From an uncultured Lachnospiraceae bacterium (GTDB lineage: Bacteria; Bacillota; Clostridia; Lachnospirales; Lachnospiraceae): a DNA stretch of 64,000 nucleotides. How positions within the stretch are numbered: the first letter of the stretch is position 1; each line of letters opens with the position of its first letter. Below the pieces are notes generated by a model. That model was not told where the DNA came from and did no database searches. It was given only the letters and a program-made list of their open reading frames with translations. Positions 30,562 through 44,300 of the stretch are shown one piece after another. Made by a program: the position numbers and the translations under genes. The stretch is from positions 1 to 64,000 of the forward strand of contig CANQDA010000007.1 in assembly GCA_947591155.1 (NCBI GenBank). The letters run 5' to 3'.

Positions 30562-31563
30562 ATGAGGGAAGAACTGAAAATTCTTTATGAAGATACGGAG
30601 CTGATCGTCTGTCATAAGCCTGCGGGCCTCGCGGTGCAGAGCGCGAAGGTCGGGCAGAAGGACATGGTGAGTGTTCTGAACAACTATCTTGCGGAAAAGC
30701 GCGCAAGCGGCAGGAACCGTTTTCCTGAAAAATGTGACGGAAGGCGGACTTCCCGGAATCGTGAAGAAGTTTCGACTGTACACGTCGTCCATCGACTCGA
30801 CCAGCCGGTGGAGGGCGTTCTTGTATTTGCGAAAAATAAACGCGCGGCGGCCGGACTCTCCCGGCAGGTGACGGACGGAAGCATGGAAAAAATATATCGG
30901 GCGGTGTGCTGTGTGCATGATAGCAGAGTATGCATAGAAAGCAGGCGCGAAGAGGGTCAGCCCGGCAACAGAGCGATGGAAGAAGATCATGAGAAAAAAC
31001 GGAATGGGACAGACTATGGCAGAAATTGTTACGAGCCCGGCAAGTCGTACTGTCTTGTAGATTATCTTGTGAAAGACGGAAGAACGAACAGCTCCTTTAT
31101 CGCGGAAAAAGGCGACCGTGATGCAAAGCGCGCCGAGCTTTCCTTCCGCATCGTGGAAATATCGCGTTCGAAGCTGTCAGATGGGGCAGAGACCGAAATC
31201 TGTGCGGGCGACGTTCACACGGAGAGCGACAAAAAAAGGATCCTTGCGGAAATTAAGCTGAAGACAGGCCGTCATCACCAGATTCGGGTACAGATGGCGC
31301 ATGCAGGACTGCCCCTGTACGGAGATCGGAAGTACAATGAGCGTTGGAAGGAATTTTTGACGGAAAAAGACAAGCCATACTCGGACGGATCAGACTCCGG
31401 GAAGATTCCGCTCGCGCTCTGCGCGATCTCGCTTGCCTTCACGCATCCGGCGACCGGAAAACGGATGAGCTTTCAGACAGAACCGAACGCGGATGTTTTT
31501 CGTCTGTTTGCCGCTCCTGTCGGGCAGAGGAAGCTGACGGATCAAAGTTTTTCCGGTGAATAA
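30562..31563 (+). CDS. RluA-family RNA pseudouridine synthase with a charged insertion
   Basis: 333 residues from the ATG at 30562 (AAGGGA upstream). It opens ILYEDTELIVCHKPAGLAVQ, the family's entry motif. The catalytic Asp is in VHRLDQPVEGVLVFAKNKRA; the usual RLDxxTSG appears as RLDQPVEG. The C-terminus has LKTGRHHQIRVQMAHAGLPL, diagnostic of the family. Between these lies a charged insert of about 70 residues (around 125-195) beyond the usual length. Target RNA is not predictable. The intervals 30479-30561 and 31564-31674 hold nothing clear. Confidence 0.9.
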   Translation: MREELKILYEDTELIVCHKPAGLAVQSAKVGQKDMVSVLNNYLAEKRASGRNRFPEKCDGRRTSRNREEVSTVHVVHRLDQPVEGVLVFAKNKRAAAGLSRQVTDGSMEKIYRAVCCVHDSRVCIESRREEGQPGNRAMEEDHEKKRNGTDYGRNCYEPGKSYCLVDYLVKDGRTNSSFIAEKGDRDAKRAELSFRIVEISRSKLSDGAETEICAGDVHTESDKKRILAEIKLKTGRHHQIRVQMAHAGLPLYGDRKYNERWKEFLTEKDKPYSDGSDSGKIPLALCAISLAFTHPATGKRMSFQTEPNADVFRLFAAPVGQRKLTDQSFSGE

Positions 31564-31674
31564 GAAAGACAAATCATTCCATACTAACAACAGAGGCGCG
31601 GACGGTACAGGGTATCCTGTCCGGACGACAGGCTGCGGTGCTTTTGCAAAGGAAAAAGACGGAAGGTGCGGGGT

Positions 31675-32721
31675 ATGGAAGAAGGAAAAAAGATACTCAC
31701 AGTCACGGGGATCACATTGGCAGTCTATTTCGTGTATCGATATCTGCTGCCGTATGTGATTCCTTTTTTGATCGCTTATATGCTGGTGCATCTGTTGAAT
31801 CCGGTGACGGAGGCGATACGGAAAAAGCTTGCATGGAAAAAAGAGGTGATCGTGTCTGTTCTGCTCGTGATCCTGCTTGCTGCCATGACGTTTTTGTTTT
31901 ACTATTTTTACTGCCTGCTGATGGGGCAGATCCGAAGGATCGCGATGAATTTCGACTATTATTACAGCTGTTTTTGCGGATGGGTGGACGGCTGCTGCCA
32001 CATGGCGGAGCGAAGCTTCGGGATACAGGTGGATGAGCTTCGGGATTTCGTCTATTCCAGTCTGGAACACGCGACGGAACAGATCCGGGTCTATATCGTG
32101 CCGGGGGTCGTGAATTACTCGGTGCGTTATCTCAAGAAGCTTCTGGATGCAGGACTGTTTCTTCTGATGCTCTTTGTGGCGGTGATCCTGCTGATGAAGG
32201 ATTACGATGAGATGAACGAAAAACTGCAGGAATACAAGATCTATCGGCGTTTCCACAATATCACGAGCCGCATGTGGAAGCAGGGCGGTATGTATATGAA
32301 AGCGCAGTTTATCATCATATCGGTGATCATTTTGCTGTGCACCGGCGGGCTGTGGGCGTTGGGGAACCCTTATTTTCTGGTGCTCGGCATCGTCATCGGG
32401 CTGATGGATGCGCTGCCCTTTGTCGGGACGGGGACGGTGCTGATCCCGATGGCGGTGTTCCTGTTGTTTCAGAAGGAGTTCCATCTGGCGGTCGGCTATC
32501 TTGGCCTGTTTCTGCTGACCTACATTGTGCGGGAATTTCTCGAACCGCGGCTGATCGGGGCGAAGCTCGGCATTTATCCTTTTGTGATGATCGTGGTCGT
32601 GTACGCGGGACTGTATCTCTATGGGCCCGCCGGCGTCCTGCTCGGGCCGGTTACGCTGCTGACCGTGATGGAGATTCTGAGAGAGTTCCATACGGACCGG
32701 GAGGAGACAGCGCCGCGGTGA
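31675..32721 (+). CDS. AI-2E family / YtvI-like membrane protein
   Basis: 348 residues from the ATG at 31675 with GGAAGG upstream. About eight hydrophobic segments, including LLPYVIPFLIAYMLVHLLNP near the N-terminus and LVLGIVIGLMDALPFVGTGT, the family's conserved D-x-(I/L)P-x-x-G motif, followed by PRLIGAKLGIYPFVMIVVVY. The family includes Bacillus YtvI and transporters of uncertain substrate. It precedes the ATP synthase promoter by about 40 bp but looks separate. Confidence 0.88.
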   Translation: MEEGKKILTVTGITLAVYFVYRYLLPYVIPFLIAYMLVHLLNPVTEAIRKKLAWKKEVIVSVLLVILLAAMTFLFYYFYCLLMGQIRRIAMNFDYYYSCFCGWVDGCCHMAERSFGIQVDELRDFVYSSLEHATEQIRVYIVPGVVNYSVRYLKKLLDAGLFLLMLFVAVILLMKDYDEMNEKLQEYKIYRRFHNITSRMWKQGGMYMKAQFIIISVIILLCTGGLWALGNPYFLVLGIVIGLMDALPFVGTGTVLIPMAVFLLFQKEFHLAVGYLGLFLLTYIVREFLEPRLIGAKLGIYPFVMIVVVYAGLYLYGPAGVLLGPVTLLTVMEILREFHTDREETAPR

Positions 32722-32762
32722 TCCGACGAGCGATTGTTAAATTATTAATAATCAAGAAATTC

Positions 32763-32791
32763 TGGACATTATTGCCAAAATACATTAATAT
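32763..32791 (+). promoter_or_regulatory. Promoter of the ATP synthase operon
   Basis: TGGACA, 17-bp spacer, TAATAT, 27 bp before the first atp gene. Five of six and four of six consensus bases match. Confidence 0.65.
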
Positions 32792-32817
32792 AGGGGAGTG
32801 AGACGGAGATAGGGGAA

Positions 32818-33066
32818 ATGAAAAAAAAGAATGAGATCGTGCGTTCTCTTGCGATGGTGACTCAGCTCGGCATCAGTATGCTTGCCCCCGTCGTGCTCTG
32901 CGCGTTTATCGGGAACTGGCTCGACGAGCGTTACGGCTGGTCTGTCACAGCGGTTCTCCTGATCCTCGGGATACTGGCCGGGGCGAGGAACAGCTGGATC
33001 CTTTTGAAGCAGATACAGCCGCCGTCATCGAAGGAAAGGCAAAAAGATGAAGAGGAAAATCAATGA
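32818..33066 (+). CDS. atpZ: AtpZ/AtpI-like ATP synthase accessory protein
   Basis: 82 residues with two membrane helices (about 15-35 and 42-62): MVTQLGISMLAPVVLCAFIGNWLDERYGW then VTAVLLILGILAGARNSW. AtpZ-type proteins lead clostridial atp operons and are thought to help c-ring assembly or ion handling. It overlaps the next gene by 20 nt. Confidence 0.85.
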   Translation: MKKKNEIVRSLAMVTQLGISMLAPVVLCAFIGNWLDERYGWSVTAVLLILGILAGARNSWILLKQIQPPSSKERQKDEEENQ

Positions 33067-33457
33067 CACGCTTCTGGAGCTGATCTGCGGTATCGTGGCG
33101 TCAGGCGCTGTGATAGAGATCGTTGATCTGGTCGTCACCGGCCTTTACGCGCAGTTCTCCGGTTTGCGGTTTTTGTTTGCCACGGGCCTGTGGATCGGGA
33201 TCGCTGTGGCGGTCGCGCTGGCGGCTCACATGTACCACTCGATCGACCGGGCGCTCGACATGCAGCCGAAGGATGCGGAAGGATATATGCGCAGGGCTTA
33301 TCTTCTGCGTACGGTGATCATCCTTCTGGCCGCGGCCGCAGTACACTATCTGAAGCTCGGATACGTGATGGCGTATTTTGTCGGAGTGCTCTGCCTGAAG
33401 TTCGGAGCGTTCCTGCAGCCGTTGGTGCATAAATTTCTGGAGAAATCCGGGAAGTAG
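33047..33457 (+). CDS. atpI: ATP synthase subunit I
   Basis: 136 residues with four hydrophobic segments (e.g. LICGIVASGAVIEIVDLVV, FLFATGLWIGIAVAVALAAH, LGYVMAYFVGVLCLKFGAFL). AtpI proteins act as chaperones for c-ring assembly. The position between AtpZ and subunit a identifies it; the sequence itself is poorly conserved. Confidence 0.8.
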   Translation: MKRKINDTLLELICGIVASGAVIEIVDLVVTGLYAQFSGLRFLFATGLWIGIAVAVALAAHMYHSIDRALDMQPKDAEGYMRRAYLLRTVIILLAAAAVHYLKLGYVMAYFVGVLCLKFGAFLQPLVHKFLEKSGK

Positions 33458-33564
33458 CCTCCGCAGGAGGAAGATTCAGGTAATTATTCAGCGTGGGTGG
33501 GGCGCATTGCGCCACAGCCGCTGATTAGTTATAGCATAGAGCATTTGGGAAAGGAGGAGGAAAC

Positions 33565-34673
<1,109 letters not shown>

Positions 34674-34710
34674 AGTATAAGAGAAAATAGCTGCGAAAGG
34701 AGGCGAAATC

Positions 34711-35213
34711 TTGGAACGACTGTTTAATCTTGACCCGCAGCTTCTTCACGACGCGGTCCTGCTGGCGCTGTCAGTGTTTGTGATGTTCACATTCCTGTCA
34801 TACCTGTTGTTTAATCCGGCCCGCGATTTCCTGAAGAAACGCGCGCAGCGGGTGAAGGACAATATCGATTCTGCGGAGAAGGCGAAAGCCGACGCCGAAG
34901 CGCTCCGTCTCGAGTACGAGGACAAGCTTCGCAATATCCATATGGAGGAGAACGAGATCTTAAGCGCCGCGCGCAAGAAGGCGCTCGAGAGCGAGGCGAA
35001 GATCCTTGAGGAGGCGAAGGTCGAAGCCGCGGCGATCATTGCGAGAGCCGACAAGCAGGCCGAGCTGGAGATGAAGAAGGCGCAGGACGATATCAAGAAG
35101 GAGATTATTACGGTTGCGTCGATGATCGCCGGCAAGGTGGTCAGCGAGAAGATCGATACGGATATCCAGGATTCGTTGGTGGATGATACATTGAAGGAGA
35201 TAGGTGAACAGAC

Positions 35214-35226
<13 letters not shown>
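34711..35226 (+). CDS. atpF: ATP synthase subunit b
   Basis: 171 residues from a TTG start with AAAGGAGG upstream. One N-terminal membrane helix (about 13-33) and then a long charged helix (e.g. RVKDNIDSAEKAKADAEALR) forming the peripheral stalk. Overlaps atpH by 13 nt. Confidence 0.95.
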
Positions 35227-37291
<2,065 letters not shown>

Positions 37292-37385
37292 AGCAGAGCC
37301 AAAAACATTATAAGGCTGTTGAGCTTTGTTCGGAAAAAGTTCAATATAAAGTAAGCCCTGAGATTTCATTAAGGAGGACTGAAAC

Positions 37386-38252
37386 ATGGCCTCAATGAGA
37401 GACATCAAACGGCGGCGCAACAGCATCGCGAGCACGCAGCAGATCACGAAGGCGATGAAGCTGGTGTCCACGGTCAAGCTGCAGAAGACAAAAGCGCGCG
37501 CCGAGCGGTCAAAGCCGTATTTCGACAAGATGTACAGCACGGTGACTTCCATGCTGGCCAAGTCGGGGACGATCAATCACCCGTATCTGAGCGCGAATAA
37601 ATCCGCGAAGAAGGCGGTCATCCTGATCACTTCAAACCGCGGATTGGCCGGAGGCTACAATTCCAATGTGATCAAACTGGTCACGGGCTCGCAGCTAAAG
37701 CCGGAGGAGGTTGTACTGTTCGCGGTCGGAAATAAAGGAAAAGAATATTTCCAGAGAAGGAATTACCATATTGAGAAGGAGTACCCGGAGGTGATCGAGA
37801 ATCCGATGTTCACCGACGCGAAGGAGATCTGCGACGAAGTTTTGCGGCTCTTTGCGGCGGGCGAGATCGGGGAGATCTATCTGGCGTACACCTATTTCAA
37901 GAATACGGTGGTCCACGAGCCGCAGTTGCTGAAGCTTCTCCCGGTGGAGATCAGTGAGGAGGACCTCGCGGCGGCGCGGGAGAAGGCGGCGGATCACACG
38001 CTGATGAACTACGAGCCGGAGGAGGAAGAGGCTCTGGACGTCATCATTCCGAAATACATGACCAGCATCATCTATGGCGCTCTGGTCGAGGCGGTCGCCA
38101 GCGAGAACGGCGCCCGCATGCAGGCGATGGACTCCGCGACGAGCAATGCGGAAGAGATGATCGACAAGCTGACGCTGCAGTACAACCGCGCGCGTCAGGG
38201 CTCGATCACGCAGGAGCTGACAGAGATCATCGCGGGGGCGAACGCCGTCTAG
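37386..38252 (+). CDS. atpG: ATP synthase subunit gamma
   Basis: 288 residues; central rotor shaft. N-terminal RDIKRRRNSIASTQQITKAM and C-terminal RARQGSITQELTEIIAGANA are diagnostic. AAGGAGG precedes the ATG. Confidence 0.97.
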   Translation: MASMRDIKRRRNSIASTQQITKAMKLVSTVKLQKTKARAERSKPYFDKMYSTVTSMLAKSGTINHPYLSANKSAKKAVILITSNRGLAGGYNSNVIKLVTGSQLKPEEVVLFAVGNKGKEYFQRRNYHIEKEYPEVIENPMFTDAKEICDEVLRLFAAGEIGEIYLAYTYFKNTVVHEPQLLKLLPVEISEEDLAAAREKAADHTLMNYEPEEEEALDVIIPKYMTSIIYGALVEAVASENGARMQAMDSATSNAEEMIDKLTLQYNRARQGSITQELTEIIAGANAV

Positions 38253-38260
38253 AAAAGTGA

Positions 38261-39658
<1,398 letters not shown>

Positions 39659-39783
39659 AGCGCGAGGCGGAAGCGGACATACGTTTGAGATTTCGTATAA
39701 TCTTATTCGGGTAAAAGAATGATTTAGCTTATGTATGCAGATTTTGCCTGGATAGAGCGAATGGAAAGGAATAAAAACGTACT

Positions 39784-40194
39784 ATGGCAGACGACAAATA
39801 TTTTGATCTGGAGATCATCACGCCGGACCGCATCTTCTGGAAGGGTCAGGCGTCCATGCTTGAGCTCAACACGAGCGAGGGCCAGGTGGGCATCTACAAG
39901 AGGCATATTCCGATGACGATGATCCTTGCCCCCGGCATCATGACGATCCATCTCGAGGACGGAAATAAGGATGCGGCCGTGCACGCAGGCTTCATCGAGA
40001 TTCTGCCGGACAAGATCTCCGTGATGGCGGAGATCGCCGAGTGGCCGGAGGAGATCGACGAGAACCGCGCGAGGGAAGCCGAGCAGCGCGCTGAGCGCCG
40101 GCTGCAGGCTCACGATCCGAGGATCGATACGTCCCGGGCCGAGGTAGCGTTGAGGAAGGCATTGGTGCGGCTGGAGGCCGCGAAGATGAGATAG
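39784..40194 (+). CDS. atpC: ATP synthase subunit epsilon
   Basis: 136 residues; an N-terminal beta sandwich (DLEIITPDRIFWKGQASMLE, VGIYKRHIPMTMILAPG) and a C-terminal two-helix region. Last gene of the operon, followed 36 bp on by a strong terminator. Confidence 0.94.
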   Translation: MADDKYFDLEIITPDRIFWKGQASMLELNTSEGQVGIYKRHIPMTMILAPGIMTIHLEDGNKDAAVHAGFIEILPDKISVMAEIAEWPEEIDENRAREAEQRAERRLQAHDPRIDTSRAEVALRKALVRLEAAKMR

Positions 40195-40230
40195 AAGAAA
40201 TTTCATAAAAGGATTTTTTACTCAAAATGA

Positions 40231-40270
40231 ACGGAGCTGTTGTGTGCTGATGCAACAGCCCGTTTTTTTT
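40231..40270 (+). terminator. ATP synthase operon terminator
   Basis: GAGCTGTTG...CAACAGCCC stem with an 8-nt T run. A near-copy of this element, including the preceding AAAATGAACG, recurs after the giant gene at 58644-58690. Confidence 0.88.
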
Positions 40271-40547
40271 TAACCATGACCAGAAAAAAATTTATACATT
40301 TTTTTGGAAAAAGATAAAATTTTTTACCACAAAGTGACCAATGTATAGTATAATAATATAACATTATATATGGAAATCTTTGTATAACAAGGAATATTTT
40401 TATCAATAATCACAATGCGCGCAAACATATATTTTGCGAAATGTGAGAAACAAGTGACATGTAATCAGGATAACAAAAACAGATCTGCAAACAGAAGGCG
40501 TTGATTCCGCCCATCGGCGGAGTAACAGAAAAGGAGACAGTATAGCA
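40271..40547 (+). promoter_or_regulatory. Upstream region of the surface locus
   Basis: A 277-bp AT-rich stretch with no gene. A TATAAT hexamer at 40349-40354 is the likely -10 of the surface locus; its -35 is weak (ACCACA at 17 bp). A transcript from there would have a leader of about 190 nt. No riboswitch or repeat is recognised. Confidence 0.45.
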
Positions 40548-41303
40548 ATGAAACGAAGAAAAAAGGAGAGAATATTTACCTCCCTGCTGACGATGAGCAT
40601 TGTATTGACGGCGCAATCCATGGTATTGACAGCGGAGGGAGACGGTGTACCTGAGGAGATTCCGGGAAAGGAGACTTTTGAGGAGGAATTTTCCGGAGCG
40701 GAGATCGTGGAAGAAGAGCTTCCGGCGGAAGAGGATCTGCCGGAGACGGAGTTTGATCTGGCGGAATATTCTGTGGAAGAGGCTGACATCAGCATTGAAG
40801 CTGTGGAGATCCTGTCCGGAGGGAAAGTGATCCCGGGACAGGCACAGTCGGAGAACACGATTCTGGAAGAGACAGCGCGGGGCGCAGAGGTGCAGGCGCA
40901 GCCGGAAGCGCCCGCAGAGCTTGTATATGAGAATGATGAGGTGCTCATCCGCGCAACGATCCTTGAAGGATCGGATCTTCCGCAGGATACGGTGCTCGTG
41001 GGAGAAAAGCTCTCGGAGGACAGCGAGGCATATCAAGCCGCGAAGGAGCTTTCCAGACAGAAGACCGGCGCAGGCGGGCAGGCGAGCTACAGCTTCTACC
41101 GCATTGCTTTTCTCGCGAACGGACGAGAGATCGAGCCGGCGGAAGGGACCGTATCGGTGCAGCTCGAATTCAAGAAGCAGAAGACGGACGACAGCGCGAG
41201 ACTGCAAAAGGTAGTGCATATCGAAGATCGGCAGGAAGTGAATGACGTGACGGCGCAGACCGCGGAGGGGAACAGCGTAGGCTCGATCGATTTTGAAATC
41301 TAG
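40548..41303 (+). CDS. Small secreted acidic protein sharing a domain with the giant wall protein
   Basis: 251 residues with AAGGAG upstream. A Sec signal peptide (about 1-29, IFTSLLTMSIVLTAQSMVLTA) is followed by an acidic region (about 30-115) and a domain (about 120-215) reading DEVLIRATILEGSDLPQDTV, then GEKLSEDSEAYQAAKELSRQ and REIEPAEGTVSVQLEF. This matches the giant protein's residues 143-227 (DDSVSIKAYVSPEAGIPEDA, LLAQKLEEGSAEYEAAMEAA, RIEPTEGAVRVEMTF). It has no wall anchor, so it is probably released or held by a partner. It ends just after the shared domain, 45 bp before the giant gene. Function unknown. Confidence 0.85.
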   Translation: MKRRKKERIFTSLLTMSIVLTAQSMVLTAEGDGVPEEIPGKETFEEEFSGAEIVEEELPAEEDLPETEFDLAEYSVEEADISIEAVEILSGGKVIPGQAQSENTILEETARGAEVQAQPEAPAELVYENDEVLIRATILEGSDLPQDTVLVGEKLSEDSEAYQAAKELSRQKTGAGGQASYSFYRIAFLANGREIEPAEGTVSVQLEFKKQKTDDSARLQKVVHIEDRQEVNDVTAQTAEGNSVGSIDFEI

Positions 41304-41348
41304 TGCGGATATAGCAGGTTTTGGGTTTGAATTCAGGGGGAACAGCTT

Positions 41349-44300
41349 ATGAAGAGAAAAAGCAGACTGAGCAGATGGCTGGCGTTTGGGTTGGCGTTGA
41401 CGATTCTTTTAAATACACAGGGGTTTATCTCGCTGGCGGATACGATCGTCGGCACGGTGACGGACTGGGAGGAGACGGAAGACGAGCCAGCAGCCGACGA
41501 GTCAAAAGAGACCGGCACAGATGACGGAGCGGAGGATAAGGCCGGGGAGAGCAATTCGATACAGACAGGGTCGACAGACGAGGCAGAGACAGAAGATCCG
41601 GCACAGACTGAATCGGAGAGCGAGACTGAGGCGACGTATCCGGCCGAAACGGAATCCGGGATCGGGAACGGAGTCGGGAGTGAGACAGAAATTCCATTGG
41701 GATTCGAAACGGAAGATGAGAGCGAATCCGAGACAGAGGAACAGACCGAACAAGAACAGGAATTTCTGTTCTCGGATGACAGCGTATCCATAAAGGCATA
41801 CGTGAGCCCGGAAGCAGGCATTCCGGAGGACGCCGTACTGCTGGCACAAAAGCTGGAAGAGGGTTCGGCGGAATACGAGGCGGCGATGGAGGCTGCCCGT
41901 GAGTCAGTGGAGCTTGCTGAAAACGAGACATTGGAATTCATACCATACGATGTATTCTTCCTTGACGGGGAGGATCGCATCGAGCCGACAGAAGGGGCAG
42001 TCCGCGTGGAGATGACATTCACGGGGACAGTTTTTGCGTCTGGAAGTCAGGCAGCAGGTGAGAGAAGCGATGGGCTGAAAGGGCAGAAGCAGATAGTGGA
42101 CGGGGAAATAGACGCGCCGAAGGGGCAGACAGCAGACGCAGAAGCAGACGCGAAAGAAAAACCTGACGCGCAGAAGTATACGGAAAACCCGGCGTTTGCC
42201 CTGCACATCAAGGACAGCGGCGAAGTGGAGCAGATGGAAAATCTCTCCGGGAGCGAGGAACAGCTGGTATTTGACGTAACGTCTTTTAGCGTGATGGGTC
42301 CGGCCCGTGTGATCTCTTCACTCTCCGGGGAGGAGCTGAAGGGGACGGGTGCGCCCATCTATGCCATTTTGTATGAGAACGGAGAGCTGGTCTTCCAAAA
42401 TGACGATACAGAAGAACTTACCGGAACCAGAACAGCTGTAGTGAAAAAATACACCGGCGTCGAAAAGCTGTCTGGCGAATACACGGAAGAGGATGTTCCC
42501 TGGCACGGAGAGAGAGCTTCTGTCAGCGTGATCACTTTCCGTGATCCGATCCAGCCGAAGACCATGCGCTACTGGTTTGCCGACATGACGAACGAGGAGA
42601 AAGGAATATCCTTTATAAATGTCAGAAACACGCCGAGTGCCAATCTGGATACGTCCCTTGTGACAGATATGAGCTACGCGTTTCAGAACAGTACTGTCAA
42701 TTTTAATAATATAGTTCTGAATAATTGGGATATGAGTCAGGTGACGGATGTGAGCCGTATGTTTCAGGGCAGCGTACTGACAGGCAATTTAATGGCGACC
42801 AACTGGGACCTGAGTCAGGTGACGGATCTGAGTTATATGTTTCAAGGCTGTCAGGTATCAACTGTGTCAGTAAATAACTGGCAGGTGGGCAGCGTGACGG
42901 ACGCAAGCTATATGTTTCAGGGCAGCACGATATCGAGTCTGTCAGCTGATAACTGGGTTCTGGGCAGTGTGACGGATGTGAGCCATATGTTCGAGGGCTG
43001 TACGAATCTGTCTTCTATGTCTGCCGCAAAATGGGGACTTGGCAGCGTGACGGACATGAGCTGCATGTTCAAGGGCAGCCGCATCGGCAATCTGAATGTT
43101 CCGGACTGGAATTTGGACAGTGTGATCACGATGGCCTGTGCGTTTCAGGACTGTACAAATCTTTCTGCTCTGACCGCGAGGAACTGGGGCCTGAAAAGTG
43201 TGACAGATATGACGTATGCGTTTCAGAACTGTACAGGCCTCTCTTATCTGTACGCTGACAACTGGACGCTGGAAGAACTTACCGATATGAGTTATGCGTT
43301 CCAGAACTGCAGCCGTCTTAGTGATCTGGACGCGACAAGCTGGAATTTGAATAAAGTGACGGATATGAGTCATGCGTTTCAGGGCGGTAATTTCTATACA
43401 CTGAAGGCCTCGGGTTGGGATCTGAGCAGCGTGGAGGATATGAGCTACGCGTTTGAGAGCAGCAGAATATACAATCTGGACGTCTCAGACTGGCATCTGA
43501 ATAATGTGACGAATATGACCTGTGCGTTCCAGAGTTGCACCAATCTTCGTACTCTGACCGCGGATAACTGGGGTCTGGGCAGTGCGGAGGATATGAGTTA
43601 TGCGTTCCAGAACTGCATGAACCTTCGTATTTTGACAGCGAATGGATGGACGATGGAAAGCCTTACAGATATGAGCTATGCGTTCCAGAATTGTACTTGT
43701 CTGCAGGAGCTTCACGCAAAGAACTGGAATCTCGGCAGCGTGACGACGATGAGTCACGCGTTTGAAAACTGTGGCAAAATTGCAGGATATGCATCTAAGG
43801 AGTTGTTCAAAGATACCGGAAACTGGGATTTGAGCCAGGTGGAGGATCTGAGCTATGCGTTTTCCGGCTGTTCTTATATACAGACCCTGAATGTGAGCGG
43901 CTGGGGACTTGGCAGTGTGACGGACATGAGCCACGCGTTTGACGGCTGCAGCGCGCTGCAGTCATTGAGTGCTGAAAATTGGGATCTGAGCTGCGCGGAG
44001 AACATGAGTTACGCGTTTCATAATTGCAGCAACCTGTCGACGCTCAAGGCGGAGCGCTGGGTTCTTGACCGTGTGACGGATATGAGCTATGCGTTCTACG
44101 GCTGCGGCAGGCTGGCGACGTTTGGCGTGGATGTCTGGGGGCTTGGCAACGCGGAAAATCTGTCCTATGCGTTTTATAATTGTTCCGGACTGAAAAGCCT
44201 GAATGCGGGCGGCTGGGATCTAAGCCAAGTGAAAGATCTGAGTTATGCGTTTTCCGGTTGTACGGCTTTGCAGGCGATCACGGTGGATAAATGGGATCTG

